64,000 bases of DNA, taken from the NCBI GenBank assembly GCA_902801885.1, contig CADCJX010000008.1:1-64000 (forward strand), in the 5' to 3' direction. This document shows positions 35,193 through 44,009 of this stretch, in pieces (positions within the stretch are counted from its first letter, which is position 1; each line of letters starts with the position of its first letter). The DNA comes from an uncultured Bacteroidia bacterium (GTDB lineage Bacteria > Bacteroidota > Bacteroidia > Bacteroidales > UBA932). A program made the translations under genes and the position numbers. The notes under the pieces were generated by a model. That model had not been told where the DNA came from. It saw only the letters and a program-made list of their open reading frames with translations, and made no database searches.

Positions 35193-36305
35193 ATGAAACC
35201 TCTTTCCAGAATCTTATTTACAGCCTTCCTTTCCCTGGCTGTCATAGCCTCAACCTTTGCTCAGGAAGCCAGCAAGGCAGTTTACTACGATGCCGCCCAG
35301 TTCCCGATCTATGGCAAGGCCATAGCAAACACATCAGCCACCTACGAGAGGCTTCCGGCCTCGCTTGAAGGTGTGATCCGCAAGCCGGTCTGGGACCTGG
35401 CCCACCATTCTTCAGGTATCTCGGTCCGTTTCAGGTCCAATTCGAGTTCTATACGCCTCCGCTGGGTCTCCTTCGGTCTCCACACTATGAATCACATGAC
35501 GGACACCGGCACCAGGGGTCTGGACCTTTATTCACAGGATCCGAAGGATGGGAGCTGGAAGTTCGTCAAGAGCGCCCGTCCTGCGAAGGACACTCTGAAC
35601 GACCAGCTCATCATCAGTAACATGGACCCTGTGATGCGGGAATATATTGTCTATCTTTCCCTTTATGAAGGAGTAAAGAAGCTGGAGATAGGCATTGACG
35701 AGGGCTCAGTGATCGACCAGCCGGCAATCGACAGCCCCAGGAAGGGCTCTCCGATAGTGATGTACGGTTCAAGCATCCTTCAGGGAGGCTGCGCCAACCG
35801 TCCCGGCATGGCTTTTACGAACATCCTTTCCCGTGTCCTGGACAGGGAGGTCGTGAACCTTGGCTTCAGCGGCAACGCCCTGCTGGATTATGAAATAGCT
35901 GAATTGATGGCCCAGGTCAAGGATCCCGCAGTCTTCGTGCTCGACAACGTCCCCAACAGCGGCCATGAGCTTATCGACGAGAGGGAGGAGAAGTTCTTCC
36001 GGATCCTGCGTGATGCCCATCCGGACGTACCTGTTGTCTTTGTGGAGAATCCCAACTATCCCCACCTCCTTTTCGACAAGCAGAGGGCGGCAGACGTCCA
36101 AGCCCGCAATGCTTCGATGAAGGCAGTCTTTGAAAAGCTCAAGAAGGCCGGGGAGAAGAAGATCTACTACATCAAGGGTGACAAGATGCTTGGCCTGGAC
36201 AGTGAGGCCACCGTCGACGGCACCCATTTCACCGACCTCGGCATGGTCCGTTACACTGAATATGTCCTCCCGACCCTAAGGAAGGCGTTGAAGAATAGTA
36301 AGTAA
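35193..36305 (+). CDS. secreted SGNH/GDSL esterase with GxDLY domain
   Basis: 370 residues, signal peptide (RILFTAFLSLAVIASTFA). Residues 30-180 form a beta-sandwich with the GxDLY motif (RGLDLYSQD). The SGNH domain follows: YGSSILQGG with the nucleophile serine, NLGFSGNALLD (glycine and asparagine blocks) and DGTHFTDLG with the catalytic Asp and His. This two-domain class acts as a carbohydrate esterase, removing acyl groups from glycans. It is divergent from the GH116 gene across 34 bases, and an Ig-like lipoprotein follows five bases downstream. Confidence 0.85.
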   Translation: MKPLSRILFTAFLSLAVIASTFAQEASKAVYYDAAQFPIYGKAIANTSATYERLPASLEGVIRKPVWDLAHHSSGISVRFRSNSSSIRLRWVSFGLHTMNHMTDTGTRGLDLYSQDPKDGSWKFVKSARPAKDTLNDQLIISNMDPVMREYIVYLSLYEGVKKLEIGIDEGSVIDQPAIDSPRKGSPIVMYGSSILQGGCANRPGMAFTNILSRVLDREVVNLGFSGNALLDYEIAELMAQVKDPAVFVLDNVPNSGHELIDEREEKFFRILRDAHPDVPVVFVENPNYPHLLFDKQRAADVQARNASMKAVFEKLKKAGEKKIYYIKGDKMLGLDSEATVDGTHFTDLGMVRYTEYVLPTLRKALKNSK

Positions 36306-36310
36306 GTATC

Positions 36311-37291
36311 ATGAGAGCCAATAGATTCCGGTTATTCTTTATAATAATCACATCTATCCTTGCAGCTGTATCCTGCAGCAAGGGAATAGATGTGATGTCA
36401 GTCCGTCTCAGCGAGACGGATCTGACTCTCAGGCTAGGGGAGACGGCTTCCCTATTGGCTGTTGTCGAGCCGTCTGCAGCTGATTATGACGGAGTTGTCT
36501 GGTCTAGCAGCGATCCTTCGGTCGCAACTGTGGAGAACGGATTAATCCAAGTTCACAATGCCGGCACCGCTGTCATAAGGGCATCGGCCGGAGGCGTCTT
36601 CAGCAACGTCTGCACGGTGACTGTGGGACCGGAAGAAATCCCGGAGATTGCAGCAGACGTTACCAGCGAGGCCGTTGAAGAAACTCCCAAAACAGTGGAA
36701 GCAACCGAAGAACCTGTAGAGGCTGCTGAAGAACCTGTAGAAGAGCCCAAGCCTGAGGAAACTAATGTAGAACTTGATGAAGTCGCTGAAGCTCCTGAGG
36801 TTGTGGAAGAAGCTCCGGAAGTCGCCGAAGAAGTAAAGGAAACGGCAACGGTCGCAGCAGAGAGTTTCATCTATCAAGTTGACTTCGGAGAGAAGGGCTC
36901 CTACATCGATATTGACAGCCTCATCGTCGTGACAGACTGGCGTGGCAGGGATTTCAATGAGTATCCCAGCTACTGGGGCTATTACGGTCCCTTCGAGTTC
37001 ACTGTCGACATCGAGAATGCCGAATGTGACCTTAACGGGACGCGTCAGGCCCTCCCTGAAAGCATAACTCTCATTCAGACCGAAGCAGGGGCTACGAGCG
37101 TCAAGGATCCTTCTTCAGGAGGTGAGGTGAAACTTCCTGCCAACCGGCACGGTTTCCTGATGTGCAGGTTCAGCACAGTCGGCCTGACCCAGGGCTTCAA
37201 TATCTACATCAAAGCCAGGGTCAAGTACGGCTTCGGGACGATCCAGACTGACTGGATCACCATCCCTGTCGTGATGGGGATCCCTGAGTAA
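36311..37291 (+). CDS. Ig-like (BIG2) lipoprotein with acidic Glu/Pro linker
   Basis: 326 residues. The N-terminus ends AAVSCSKG, a lipobox. Residues about 25-105 form a bacterial Ig-like 2 domain (LTLRLGETASLLAVVEP, VVWSSSDPSVATVENG, TAVIRASAGG). Then comes a linker of about 80 residues made almost only of Glu, Pro, Val, Ala and Thr in irregular EEPVE/EAPEV repeats, then a C-terminal beta-rich domain of about 130 residues that I do not recognise. A spacer between anchor and outer domain suggests surface display. The acidic repeats also make the gene prone to slippage. Its stop directly abuts the end of gltX on the other strand. Confidence 0.7.
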   Translation: MRANRFRLFFIIITSILAAVSCSKGIDVMSVRLSETDLTLRLGETASLLAVVEPSAADYDGVVWSSSDPSVATVENGLIQVHNAGTAVIRASAGGVFSNVCTVTVGPEEIPEIAADVTSEAVEETPKTVEATEEPVEAAEEPVEEPKPEETNVELDEVAEAPEVVEEAPEVAEEVKETATVAAESFIYQVDFGEKGSYIDIDSLIVVTDWRGRDFNEYPSYWGYYGPFEFTVDIENAECDLNGTRQALPESITLIQTEAGATSVKDPSSGGEVKLPANRHGFLMCRFSTVGLTQGFNIYIKARVKYGFGTIQTDWITIPVVMGIPE

Positions 37292-38926
37292 TCAGTTCAG
37301 TTTTTCCTCTGCGAAAGCGATGCGTCTCAAGGTCTCGGCCTTGCCGATCCTTGCGATGATGTCGGCTATGCCCAGTCCGCTTGCACTTCCGGCGAGGGTC
37401 AGGCGCAGGGCGTTCATAACCTTGCCCATGGGCCATTCGTTGCCCTTGATGAATTCCTCCAGGGCTGCCTCCAGTGCCTCTACGGACCATGTCCCGTCAT
37501 ATTCCTTGATGAAGGAAGCTAGGGAGCCGATCTTCTCGGCGATCTCAGGTCTCCAGAATTTGTCCACGTCTTTCTGGGTGAACTCTTCCGGTGCGACGAA
37601 AAGGTAGTGGGCGATGTCCCAGAAATCCTTTACGAAGGTAGCCCTCTCCTTTGTGAAGGCGATTACTCCGTTGATATATTCCTTGGTGAATATGTGCTTC
37701 TGCATGTCTGCTCCGGCCACGTTGAAGTCCGCTCCTGCAGTGAGGGCGCACTTGGGGCAGTCCACGACGTTCATTCCGTGCTCTTCGAGGATGGGAACAA
37801 GAAGATCAGTGAGCTCCTCGTCGGTCTTCAGCCTGAGATACTCCCTGTTGTACCAGTGTGCCTTCTCGGGATTGAACTTGGCTCCGGCTTTCTGCACCTT
37901 GTCAAGTGAGAAGGCGGCAATGAGTTCTTCCATCGTGAACATCTCCCTGTCATCTCCGGGATTCCAACCCAGCATTGCGAGCATGTTGACGAAGGCCTCG
38001 GGGAAATATCCGTCTTCGCGGTAACCTCTTGAAGTCTCCCCTTCAGGATTGGTCCACTTAAGCGGGAAAACGGGAAATCCCATCTTGTCACCATCTCTCT
38101 TGCTGAGTTTTCCGTTGCCGACAGGCTTCAGCAGCAGGGATAGGTGGGCGAAACGAGGCATTGTCTCTTCCCAGCCGAATGCCTTGTACAGCATGTAGTG
38201 AAGGGGCAGGGAAGGGAGCCATTCCTCGCCGCGGATGACCTCGGAAATCTCCATGAGATGGTCGTCTACGATATTGGCCAGGTGATATGTCGGAAGTTCG
38301 TCTGCCCTCTTCCAGAGCACCTTGTCATCGAGTGTGGAAGTGTTCACCTCGATATGGCCGCGGATCAGGTCGTCCATCTTCACGACTGTGTCTACCGGCA
38401 TCTTGAAACGGATAGTCCAGTCAGTGGTCTCTTCTAGCAGCTTCTTGACCTCTTCTTCAGGAAGAGTCAGGGAATTGCGCATCTTTTCCCTGGTAGTCTG
38501 GTTGTAAATGAAGGTTTCCTTTGCAGCTTCGGCCTCGTTGCGTGCGTTGGCAAGCTCGTCAGCCGTGTCGAAGGCGTAATAGGCGTAGCCGTTGGCGATG
38601 AGCTGCTCGGCGTATTTCCGGTAGATCGGCTTGCGCTGGCTCTGACGGTAGGGAGCATGAGGATGCTTGGGGCTCGCTTCTTCTACGACCTTCCCGTTTG
38701 CATCCACCCCTTCGTCTGGAATGATTCCGCACCAGTTCAGGGCCTCGATGATATATTCCTCGGCCCCTGGTACGAACCTGTGAGAATCAGTGTCCTCTAT
38801 CCTTATGATGAAATCTCCTCCTTTTTGCTTGGCGTACAAGTAGTTGTAAAGTGCAGTACGGACTCCGCCCATGTGGAGGGGACCTGTCGGGCTAGGTGCA
38901 AACCTTACTCTCGTTCTTCTTTCCAT
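37292..38926 (-). CDS. gltX: glutamyl-tRNA synthetase
   Basis: 544 residues, class I synthetase. The HIGH-type motif is in FAPSPTGPLHMGGVRTAL near the start, the KMSKS-type motif is KLSKRDGD, and HLANIVDDHLMEISEVIRGEEW lies between. The C-terminal anticodon-binding helical domain is about 390-544. It charges tRNA-Glu. The gene sits 18 bases after ftsZ on the same strand, so it may be the last gene of the dcw transcript, and its stop is adjacent to the convergent Ig-like gene with no spacer. Confidence 0.96.
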   Translation of the reverse strand: MERRTRVRFAPSPTGPLHMGGVRTALYNYLYAKQKGGDFIIRIEDTDSHRFVPGAEEYIIEALNWCGIIPDEGVDANGKVVEEASPKHPHAPYRQSQRKPIYRKYAEQLIANGYAYYAFDTADELANARNEAEAAKETFIYNQTTREKMRNSLTLPEEEVKKLLEETTDWTIRFKMPVDTVVKMDDLIRGHIEVNTSTLDDKVLWKRADELPTYHLANIVDDHLMEISEVIRGEEWLPSLPLHYMLYKAFGWEETMPRFAHLSLLLKPVGNGKLSKRDGDKMGFPVFPLKWTNPEGETSRGYREDGYFPEAFVNMLAMLGWNPGDDREMFTMEELIAAFSLDKVQKAGAKFNPEKAHWYNREYLRLKTDEELTDLLVPILEEHGMNVVDCPKCALTAGADFNVAGADMQKHIFTKEYINGVIAFTKERATFVKDFWDIAHYLFVAPEEFTQKDVDKFWRPEIAEKIGSLASFIKEYDGTWSVEALEAALEEFIKGNEWPMGKVMNALRLTLAGSASGLGIADIIARIGKAETLRRIAFAEEKLN

Positions 38927-38944
38927 TCTATTCTTTCCTTGAGG

Positions 38945-40216
38945 TTAATTATTATCTTTATCCTGGCGTACCATCCTCTTTATAGCCGGCACGCTCTCGA
39001 GTTCTCCGATGCTCTGGCCGAAATCGACCACCAGTACCGGCTTCTTGTCTGCATCGAAATGGAACCTCTTGACATTGTCAGCAGCGTTGTAGCCGATCAT
39101 GTTCATTCCAACCGGCAGGTCGGGCAGGGACACTTCCTCGGCTCCTACCATGTTCCTCTTTTCGAACTTGAAATCCTTTCCGATAACTATCAGATTTCCG
39201 AGGTCGGTCTTGGTAATCTTGGACAGGTCGTTGACTTTGAATCCGGTAGCTATTGCGGTAATCTTGACCTGGTCGCCGATTGCAGGATCGGTCTCCCAGA
39301 CAAGGCCGGTCTTGAACTTGTTGACATTGCCCGTGTAGTCTGCGATCCTGGCGTTGATCTCCTTAAGTTCGTCCATGGTAAGACCCTGGTCGTTCTTTCC
39401 GCAGGTTATGTTGATCAGCAGGTTTTTGGCGGTAGTGAGGTCGAAATCGTTGAGGAGCGGGGAACGGAGTGCACCGAGGACGGCATCCTCGATCCTGTTT
39501 TCTCCTGTACCGATACCTATGCCCATCAGTGCCATTCCACTGTTCCTCATCATGGTCTTGATGTCCTCAAAGTCGACGTTGATGTAACCGGGTTTGGAAA
39601 TAATTTCGGTGATACCCCTGACTGCCGTTGCCAGTACTTCGTCCGCCTTCGGGAAGGCATCCTGGATAAGGTGGCCTCCGAAGAAGTCGTAGAGCTTTTC
39701 GTTATTGATAATCAGCAGGCTGTCCACGTTTTTCACAAGCTCATGGATGCCGTCGATTGCCCTGGACAGTGCCATGTCTCCTTCATTCTCGAAAGGAATC
39801 GTAACCACTGCCACTGTCAGAATGCCCTTGTCCTTTGCCATCTTGGCAATCTGGGGAGCCGCACCAGTTCCGGTACCACCACCCATTCCTGCAGTTATGA
39901 AGAGCATCTGGGTACCCTCTCCAAGCACTACCTTTTCAATCTGGTCCTGGGCTTCAAGGGCGGCATTGCGACCCTTTGTAGGATCTGTTCCTGCTCCGAG
40001 AGCGTTCCGGCCTATGTGTATCTTGACAGTAACAGGGCTTTCTTCCAATGCCTGCCTGTCTGTGTTGCAGACAATGAAGCTACACCCTTCCACATTCTCG
40101 CGGAACATGTAGTTGACTGCATTGCAGCCTCCGCCACCTACTCCGATGACTTTGATCATTGACTGGATAGGAGTCCAGTCGCTTGCGACGATGTCGAATT
40201 TATCTATTTCTCCCAT
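38945..40216 (-). CDS. ftsZ: cell division GTPase FtsZ
   Basis: 423 residues. IKVIGVGGGGCNAV opens the tubulin-like GTPase domain; the signature GGGTGTG is at 112-118; the synergy-loop region NVDFEDIKTMM is present. The C-terminal tail ends VPAIKRMVRQDKDNN, a short conserved peptide that would bind FtsA. FtsZ polymerises into the division ring at midcell. It follows ftsA after 11 bases. A long open frame on the opposite strand (38657-40162) is an artefact of codon use. Confidence 0.98.
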   Translation of the reverse strand: MGEIDKFDIVASDWTPIQSMIKVIGVGGGGCNAVNYMFRENVEGCSFIVCNTDRQALEESPVTVKIHIGRNALGAGTDPTKGRNAALEAQDQIEKVVLGEGTQMLFITAGMGGGTGTGAAPQIAKMAKDKGILTVAVVTIPFENEGDMALSRAIDGIHELVKNVDSLLIINNEKLYDFFGGHLIQDAFPKADEVLATAVRGITEIISKPGYINVDFEDIKTMMRNSGMALMGIGIGTGENRIEDAVLGALRSPLLNDFDLTTAKNLLINITCGKNDQGLTMDELKEINARIADYTGNVNKFKTGLVWETDPAIGDQVKITAIATGFKVNDLSKITKTDLGNLIVIGKDFKFEKRNMVGAEEVSLPDLPVGMNMIGYNAADNVKRFHFDADKKPVLVVDFGQSIGELESVPAIKRMVRQDKDNN

Positions 40217-40227
40217 TTCTGCTCTGT

Positions 40228-41847
40228 TTAAACTTCTTCACTTCCCATGTCATCGAATATCTCGCCCATCCCTTTGCTGATGCTGTTCTGGATGTGCTTG
40301 AACCATGTGAATTTAGGCCTGGGCCTAGGTTTGCGTTCCTTCTTCCTCTCCTTTGCCTTGTCAATCTCTTCCTGTGTGTACTCGTCGAAGACGTTGGGTC
40401 CTTCTTCCTCTTGAGCCGCAATGACGCTAGGCTCGATCGGTACGTCTTCGGGCTCGATCGGGGTCTCTTTGAGATCCTTCGCTTCGTTTAGGATGACATT
40501 GGCTATGTCATCCTGAGGGAACGAAGTGACCGAAGTATCTGGCTCCTTCGTTTCGAGATCCTTCGCTTCGCTCAGGATGACAGAGGAAGCAGGGAAACTA
40601 GGGGAGGAGGATTCGGCGGGTTTCGGAGCGGTCCAGAACCGGCGCGCCGGGGCCTCCTTGATGCAATTGAGCGTCTTGTCGCCCTTCGCTGCCAGGATCA
40701 TTCCCATCGAAGTGGCTGCCGATGTTTCCGCGGCCTCCGGGCAGCCCTCGAAGGAAAAGAACCTCCTCGGGTAACCTATTTTCACTGAATATCCTGACAG
40801 TTCCTTGATATAGTTGGCACAGTTCACCATCTCGGCGCCACCTCCTGTCACCACGACTCCGGCCCTGAGGATGTCCTCAGCAGCATAGCCGCTGATCTGG
40901 ATGTGGTAGAGCAGGGCTTCGATGATTTCCTTCATCCTGGCGGAGATGATTTCTGAAATGTATTTGACTGTCACCTGTGCCGTCGGGATGTCATTCTCAT
41001 CCACGATCTGTATTGATTTCTCACCCAGGGCGGACAACTTGTTGGGCATGCAGGCTCCGTAAGCCTTCTTTACGTTCTCAGCAAGGACTGAGGAAAAGTT
41101 GCATTCGGTCTTGATGTCGCCCGTGATGCTGTTGCCGCCGAAAGGTATAGCGGCGTAGTACCTCATGATCTTGCCCTTGAAGATTGTCACAGAACTGACA
41201 CCCGCTCCGATATCGATCAGCGCTACTCCGTTTTCCATCTGCTCTTCCTTCAGGACAGCCCTGGCAGTGATGCCCGGTGTGAAATACTTTTTCGCTATGG
41301 CGATACCCATACTGTTGAAGACGGTGTCGATGTTGGAAGAATGCCTTCTTCTTCCGATGAACACCTTGAAGTTGCCTTCAAGCTTCTCTGCAGTCATTCC
41401 GACAATCTCATTTTCAAGTTCGTTGAGACTGTCTTCCGTGGAGAAAGACTGGGCGACCGCTCCGTAGATGACCTCGTTCTTGCTGTCGCCGAGGGGATAT
41501 TCCTCCAGGGCCATGGACTTCAGGGTCTTGACCTCGCCTTCGCTGATCTGTGAATCAGGATCCGTCCTGACCATGCTTGCGGAGGCCGTCTCCTGGCGGA
41601 CGTAGTAGCGGGGGAGTCCCACGATCACTTGCTGGATCTTGATCTTGAGTTCCTGCTGTGCCTGGCTGATGGCTTTCCTCAGTACGTCCTCTACCTTGCC
41701 AGGGTTGTTGACGTAGCTGTTCCGGATGCCCTGGGAGGGTGTCTCCCTATAGTAGATCACCTGGACATCCTGATCCTGGATCCTGGCCACGCAGATCGCC
41801 ATCTTCGATGTGCCCAGGTCGACTGATGCTATGTACCTTTCTTCCAT
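40228..41847 (-). CDS. ftsA: cell division protein FtsA with repeat-derived linker
   Basis: 539 residues. The actin-like core (about 1-395) has IASVDLGTSKMAICVA and VALIDIGAGVSSVTIF as phosphate-binding motifs and the 1C domain between them. The C-terminus carries FTWFKHIQNSISKGMGEIF (about 511-529), an amphipathic helix that would attach the protein to the membrane. Between core and helix lies a long disordered linker, and residues about 422-459 are the translation of three REP-like palindromes (VILSEAKDLE, TSVTSFPQDD, VILNEAKDLK). FtsA tethers FtsZ to the membrane and recruits late division proteins. The core is intact, so the insertion seems tolerated. Confidence 0.95.
   Translation of the reverse strand: MEERYIASVDLGTSKMAICVARIQDQDVQVIYYRETPSQGIRNSYVNNPGKVEDVLRKAISQAQQELKIKIQQVIVGLPRYYVRQETASASMVRTDPDSQISEGEVKTLKSMALEEYPLGDSKNEVIYGAVAQSFSTEDSLNELENEIVGMTAEKLEGNFKVFIGRRRHSSNIDTVFNSMGIAIAKKYFTPGITARAVLKEEQMENGVALIDIGAGVSSVTIFKGKIMRYYAAIPFGGNSITGDIKTECNFSSVLAENVKKAYGACMPNKLSALGEKSIQIVDENDIPTAQVTVKYISEIISARMKEIIEALLYHIQISGYAAEDILRAGVVVTGGGAEMVNCANYIKELSGYSVKIGYPRRFFSFEGCPEAAETSAATSMGMILAAKGDKTLNCIKEAPARRFWTAPKPAESSSPSFPASSVILSEAKDLETKEPDTSVTSFPQDDIANVILNEAKDLKETPIEPEDVPIEPSVIAAQEEEGPNVFDEYTQEEIDKAKERKKERKPRPRPKFTWFKHIQNSISKGMGEIFDDMGSEEV
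40471..40583. repeat. array of three REP-like palindromes inside ftsA
   Basis: GATCCTTCGCTTCG followed by TTTAGGATGACA (about 40471-40498) is repeated as GATCCTTCGCTTCGCTCAGG at about 40555-40582. Between them, 40505-40540, lies an inverted, partly diverged copy beginning TGTCATCCTGAGGGA. All three keep the ftsA reading frame. This is the family whose other strand reads CHPERSEGS or VILSEAKDL in translation. A further copy lies at 58686. Confidence 0.8.
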
Positions 41848-41860
41848 ATATTATTGTATC

Positions 41861-42637
41861 TTATTTTCTGCAGACTATCTGGCCGTCAAATTTCACGTTC
41901 ACCGTCGAATAGAAGCCCTCTCCCTTGCTTGGAACAATAGCTGTGTAGTATTTGCCGATCTTGTCGAACTTCTCCTCTATGTCTACCGGCTGTCCGAAGA
42001 TGAAGAGTTCCTTACCTTGCCGCGGCACCAGGACCAGGTCGCCATTGGACCTGACAGAAATCTGGCTGATGTTCGAAGACCAAGTCTTCGATGCCTGGAT
42101 GTAGCCGACAAGCTTTGTTACTTTCGCGAGCCATTCTTTCTCAGCCTCGGTTTTCGGTTCTCCCTTATAGCCACTTTCGAAGGCGATTGGAACTTCTCCG
42201 TCAATGATCGGCACCCTGGAGGTGTAGTTGTCCTGTAGGGGGAAGAGGAAGCCCTTTGAGTCAGCGTAGAATCCTGCCGATCCTTTCTGGAACCTGACTG
42301 ATGGTTCCCTTTGGAAAACCTTGACATTCAACAGGCCGTCAGGGGTGGTGTAGGCTTCCGTCCTCAGGATGGCGCTCTTGTTTTCCAGGATGCTTTCCAC
42401 TTTTGCAAGGTCCACGCTGTCCAACCTCTGGCCAATGTAGGCCCCATATTCATTTTTCAGGTAGCCTTCGATGTCTTCCTGGGTTACGAAGCTGTAGTCG
42501 TCAGCGAACTCTACCCTCACGCCTCCGCATGTCAGCTGCCGCCTCTTTTCCCCACCCAACCTGACGATGGTGAAGATGGCGGCGGCAAGCAGGCAGACGG
42601 CTGCTGCGATTATGGCTATCCTGAGTCCTTTTTTCAT
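41861..42637 (-). CDS. ftsQ: cell division protein FtsQ/DivIB
   Basis: 258 residues. One N-terminal membrane helix (IAIIAAAVCLLAAAIFTIV, about 7-25) precedes a periplasmic POTRA-like domain and a beta domain (SVRFQKGSAGFYADSKGFLFPL, DLVLVPRQGKELFIFGQP). Sequence conservation of FtsQ is low, so the call rests on topology, size and its place between murC and ftsA. It bridges FtsL/FtsB-type proteins to FtsA and FtsI. Its ATG overlaps the murC stop (ATGA). Confidence 0.88.
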   Translation of the reverse strand: MKKGLRIAIIAAAVCLLAAAIFTIVRLGGEKRRQLTCGGVRVEFADDYSFVTQEDIEGYLKNEYGAYIGQRLDSVDLAKVESILENKSAILRTEAYTTPDGLLNVKVFQREPSVRFQKGSAGFYADSKGFLFPLQDNYTSRVPIIDGEVPIAFESGYKGEPKTEAEKEWLAKVTKLVGYIQASKTWSSNISQISVRSNGDLVLVPRQGKELFIFGQPVDIEEKFDKIGKYYTAIVPSKGEGFYSTVNVKFDGQIVCRK

Positions 42638-43998
42638 TTCTTGATCCTTGCTTCCAGCATCTGGGTTATCGGTTCAATGAACCTGTCGATGTTACCAGCC
42701 CCGAATGTCGCCAGCACGTCGACCGTTTCACCGGAGAGGTAATCCATAAGTTCTTCTTTCTTCAACAGAACCTTCTCAGGGGCAGTAACCTTGTCGAATA
42801 TGATCTCAGAGGTGACTCCTGGGATGGGCTCCTCCCTGGCGGGATAGATGTCCAGCAGGATGAGTTTGTCCACGGCGCTCAAGGCCTCGGCAAATTCATC
42901 TGCGAAGTCGCGTGTACGGGTGTAGAGGTGAGGCTGGAAAACTCCTGTTAGTTTCCTGCCGGGATACATCTTCCTGATCGAAGATATCGCGCTGGCCAGT
43001 TCTCTCGGATGATGTGCGTAATCATCTATGTAGGTAAGCCCAGGCGTACCTACATGGACGTCCAGTCTTCTCTTTACTCCTTCAAATGTACCGATTGCCT
43101 CCTTGACGGCTTCCGGACCTACTCCATGGCTTAGGCAGAGCGCTGCGGCGGCAACGCTGTTCTCAACGTTGACCCAGCCTGGTATTCCACAGCGTACTCC
43201 CTCAATGGTCCCCCCTGGATAAACGAGGTCGAAAATATAATGTCCCAGCTCGTCCGGGTGGGGATTGACGGCGTGGTAGTCAGCCGAAGGATCGTCGTAA
43301 CTGTAAGTGAATATCCGGGCTTCGGTATCCTCCGGGGTTATGTCCAGCCCTTTCTTGACGACAAGTGTCCTGCTTACTTGTGAGGCGAATGTCTTGAACG
43401 CTTTGCAGTACTCTTCATAGGTGCCGTATATGTCCAGATGGTCGGCGTCCATGGCAGTGATCACGGCCATCGTCGGCCTAAGCTGCAGGAAAGACCGGTC
43501 ATATTCATCAGCCTCTGCTACGATGACAGGTGTCTGGCTCATCAGGAGGTTTGTGTCGTAGTTCTTGGATATGCCTCCGAGGAAGGCCGAGCATCCGGCG
43601 CCGCTTTCAGTCAGGATGTGCGCGATCAAGGTGCTGGTCGTTGTCTTTCCGTGGGTACCGGCTACTGCCAGGCATTTCTGCCCTACAGCCAGTTCTCCAA
43701 GCATGCGCGATCTCTTGATGACTGTGTAACCGTGTTCGCGGACGTAGACCAGTTCCTTCAAGTCTTCAGGGACGGCAGGGGTGTAGACGACCAGCGTCGA
43801 GGCTACGTCCTTTGGGATGAGGTCCGGATCGTCGGTGTAGTGGACGAAGATGCCCTCCTTTTCAAGGGCCCTGGTCAGGTCTGAAGGCGTCCTGTCGTAG
43901 CCTGCCACGGGATAGCCCTTGAATTTGTAGTACCTTGCGATGGCACTCATGCCTATGCCGCCGATACCTATGAAATAAACTTTTGAATACTTTTCCAT
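42634..43998 (-). CDS. murC: UDP-N-acetylmuramate-L-alanine ligase
   Basis: I place the start at the ATG at 43996-43998 (MEKYSKVYFIGIGGIGMSAIA); the frame extends to a TTG at 44013 that overlaps the murG stop. 454 residues with the N-terminal Rossmann GIGGIGMSA, the ATP-binding AGTHGKTTTSTLIAH, and IDDYAHHPREL. MurC adds L-alanine to UDP-MurNAc in the cytosol, the first step of the stem peptide. Confidence 0.96.
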   Translation of the reverse strand: MEKYSKVYFIGIGGIGMSAIARYYKFKGYPVAGYDRTPSDLTRALEKEGIFVHYTDDPDLIPKDVASTLVVYTPAVPEDLKELVYVREHGYTVIKRSRMLGELAVGQKCLAVAGTHGKTTTSTLIAHILTESGAGCSAFLGGISKNYDTNLLMSQTPVIVAEADEYDRSFLQLRPTMAVITAMDADHLDIYGTYEEYCKAFKTFASQVSRTLVVKKGLDITPEDTEARIFTYSYDDPSADYHAVNPHPDELGHYIFDLVYPGGTIEGVRCGIPGWVNVENSVAAAALCLSHGVGPEAVKEAIGTFEGVKRRLDVHVGTPGLTYIDDYAHHPRELASAISSIRKMYPGRKLTGVFQPHLYTRTRDFADEFAEALSAVDKLILLDIYPAREEPIPGVTSEIIFDKVTAPEKVLLKKEELMDYLSGETVDVLATFGAGNIDRFIEPITQMLEARIKK

Positions 43999-44009
43999 CC
44001 TCTTCCTGT

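Noticed and set aside
36553-36870. serine-rich minus-strand frame
   Set aside because: It is the antisense of the Glu/Pro/Val linker of the Ig-like lipoprotein; low complexity only.
38657-40162. 501-codon open frame on the plus strand
   Set aside because: Exactly antisense to ftsZ and the gltX start; the translation has no fold-like pattern and results from codon bias in the real genes.
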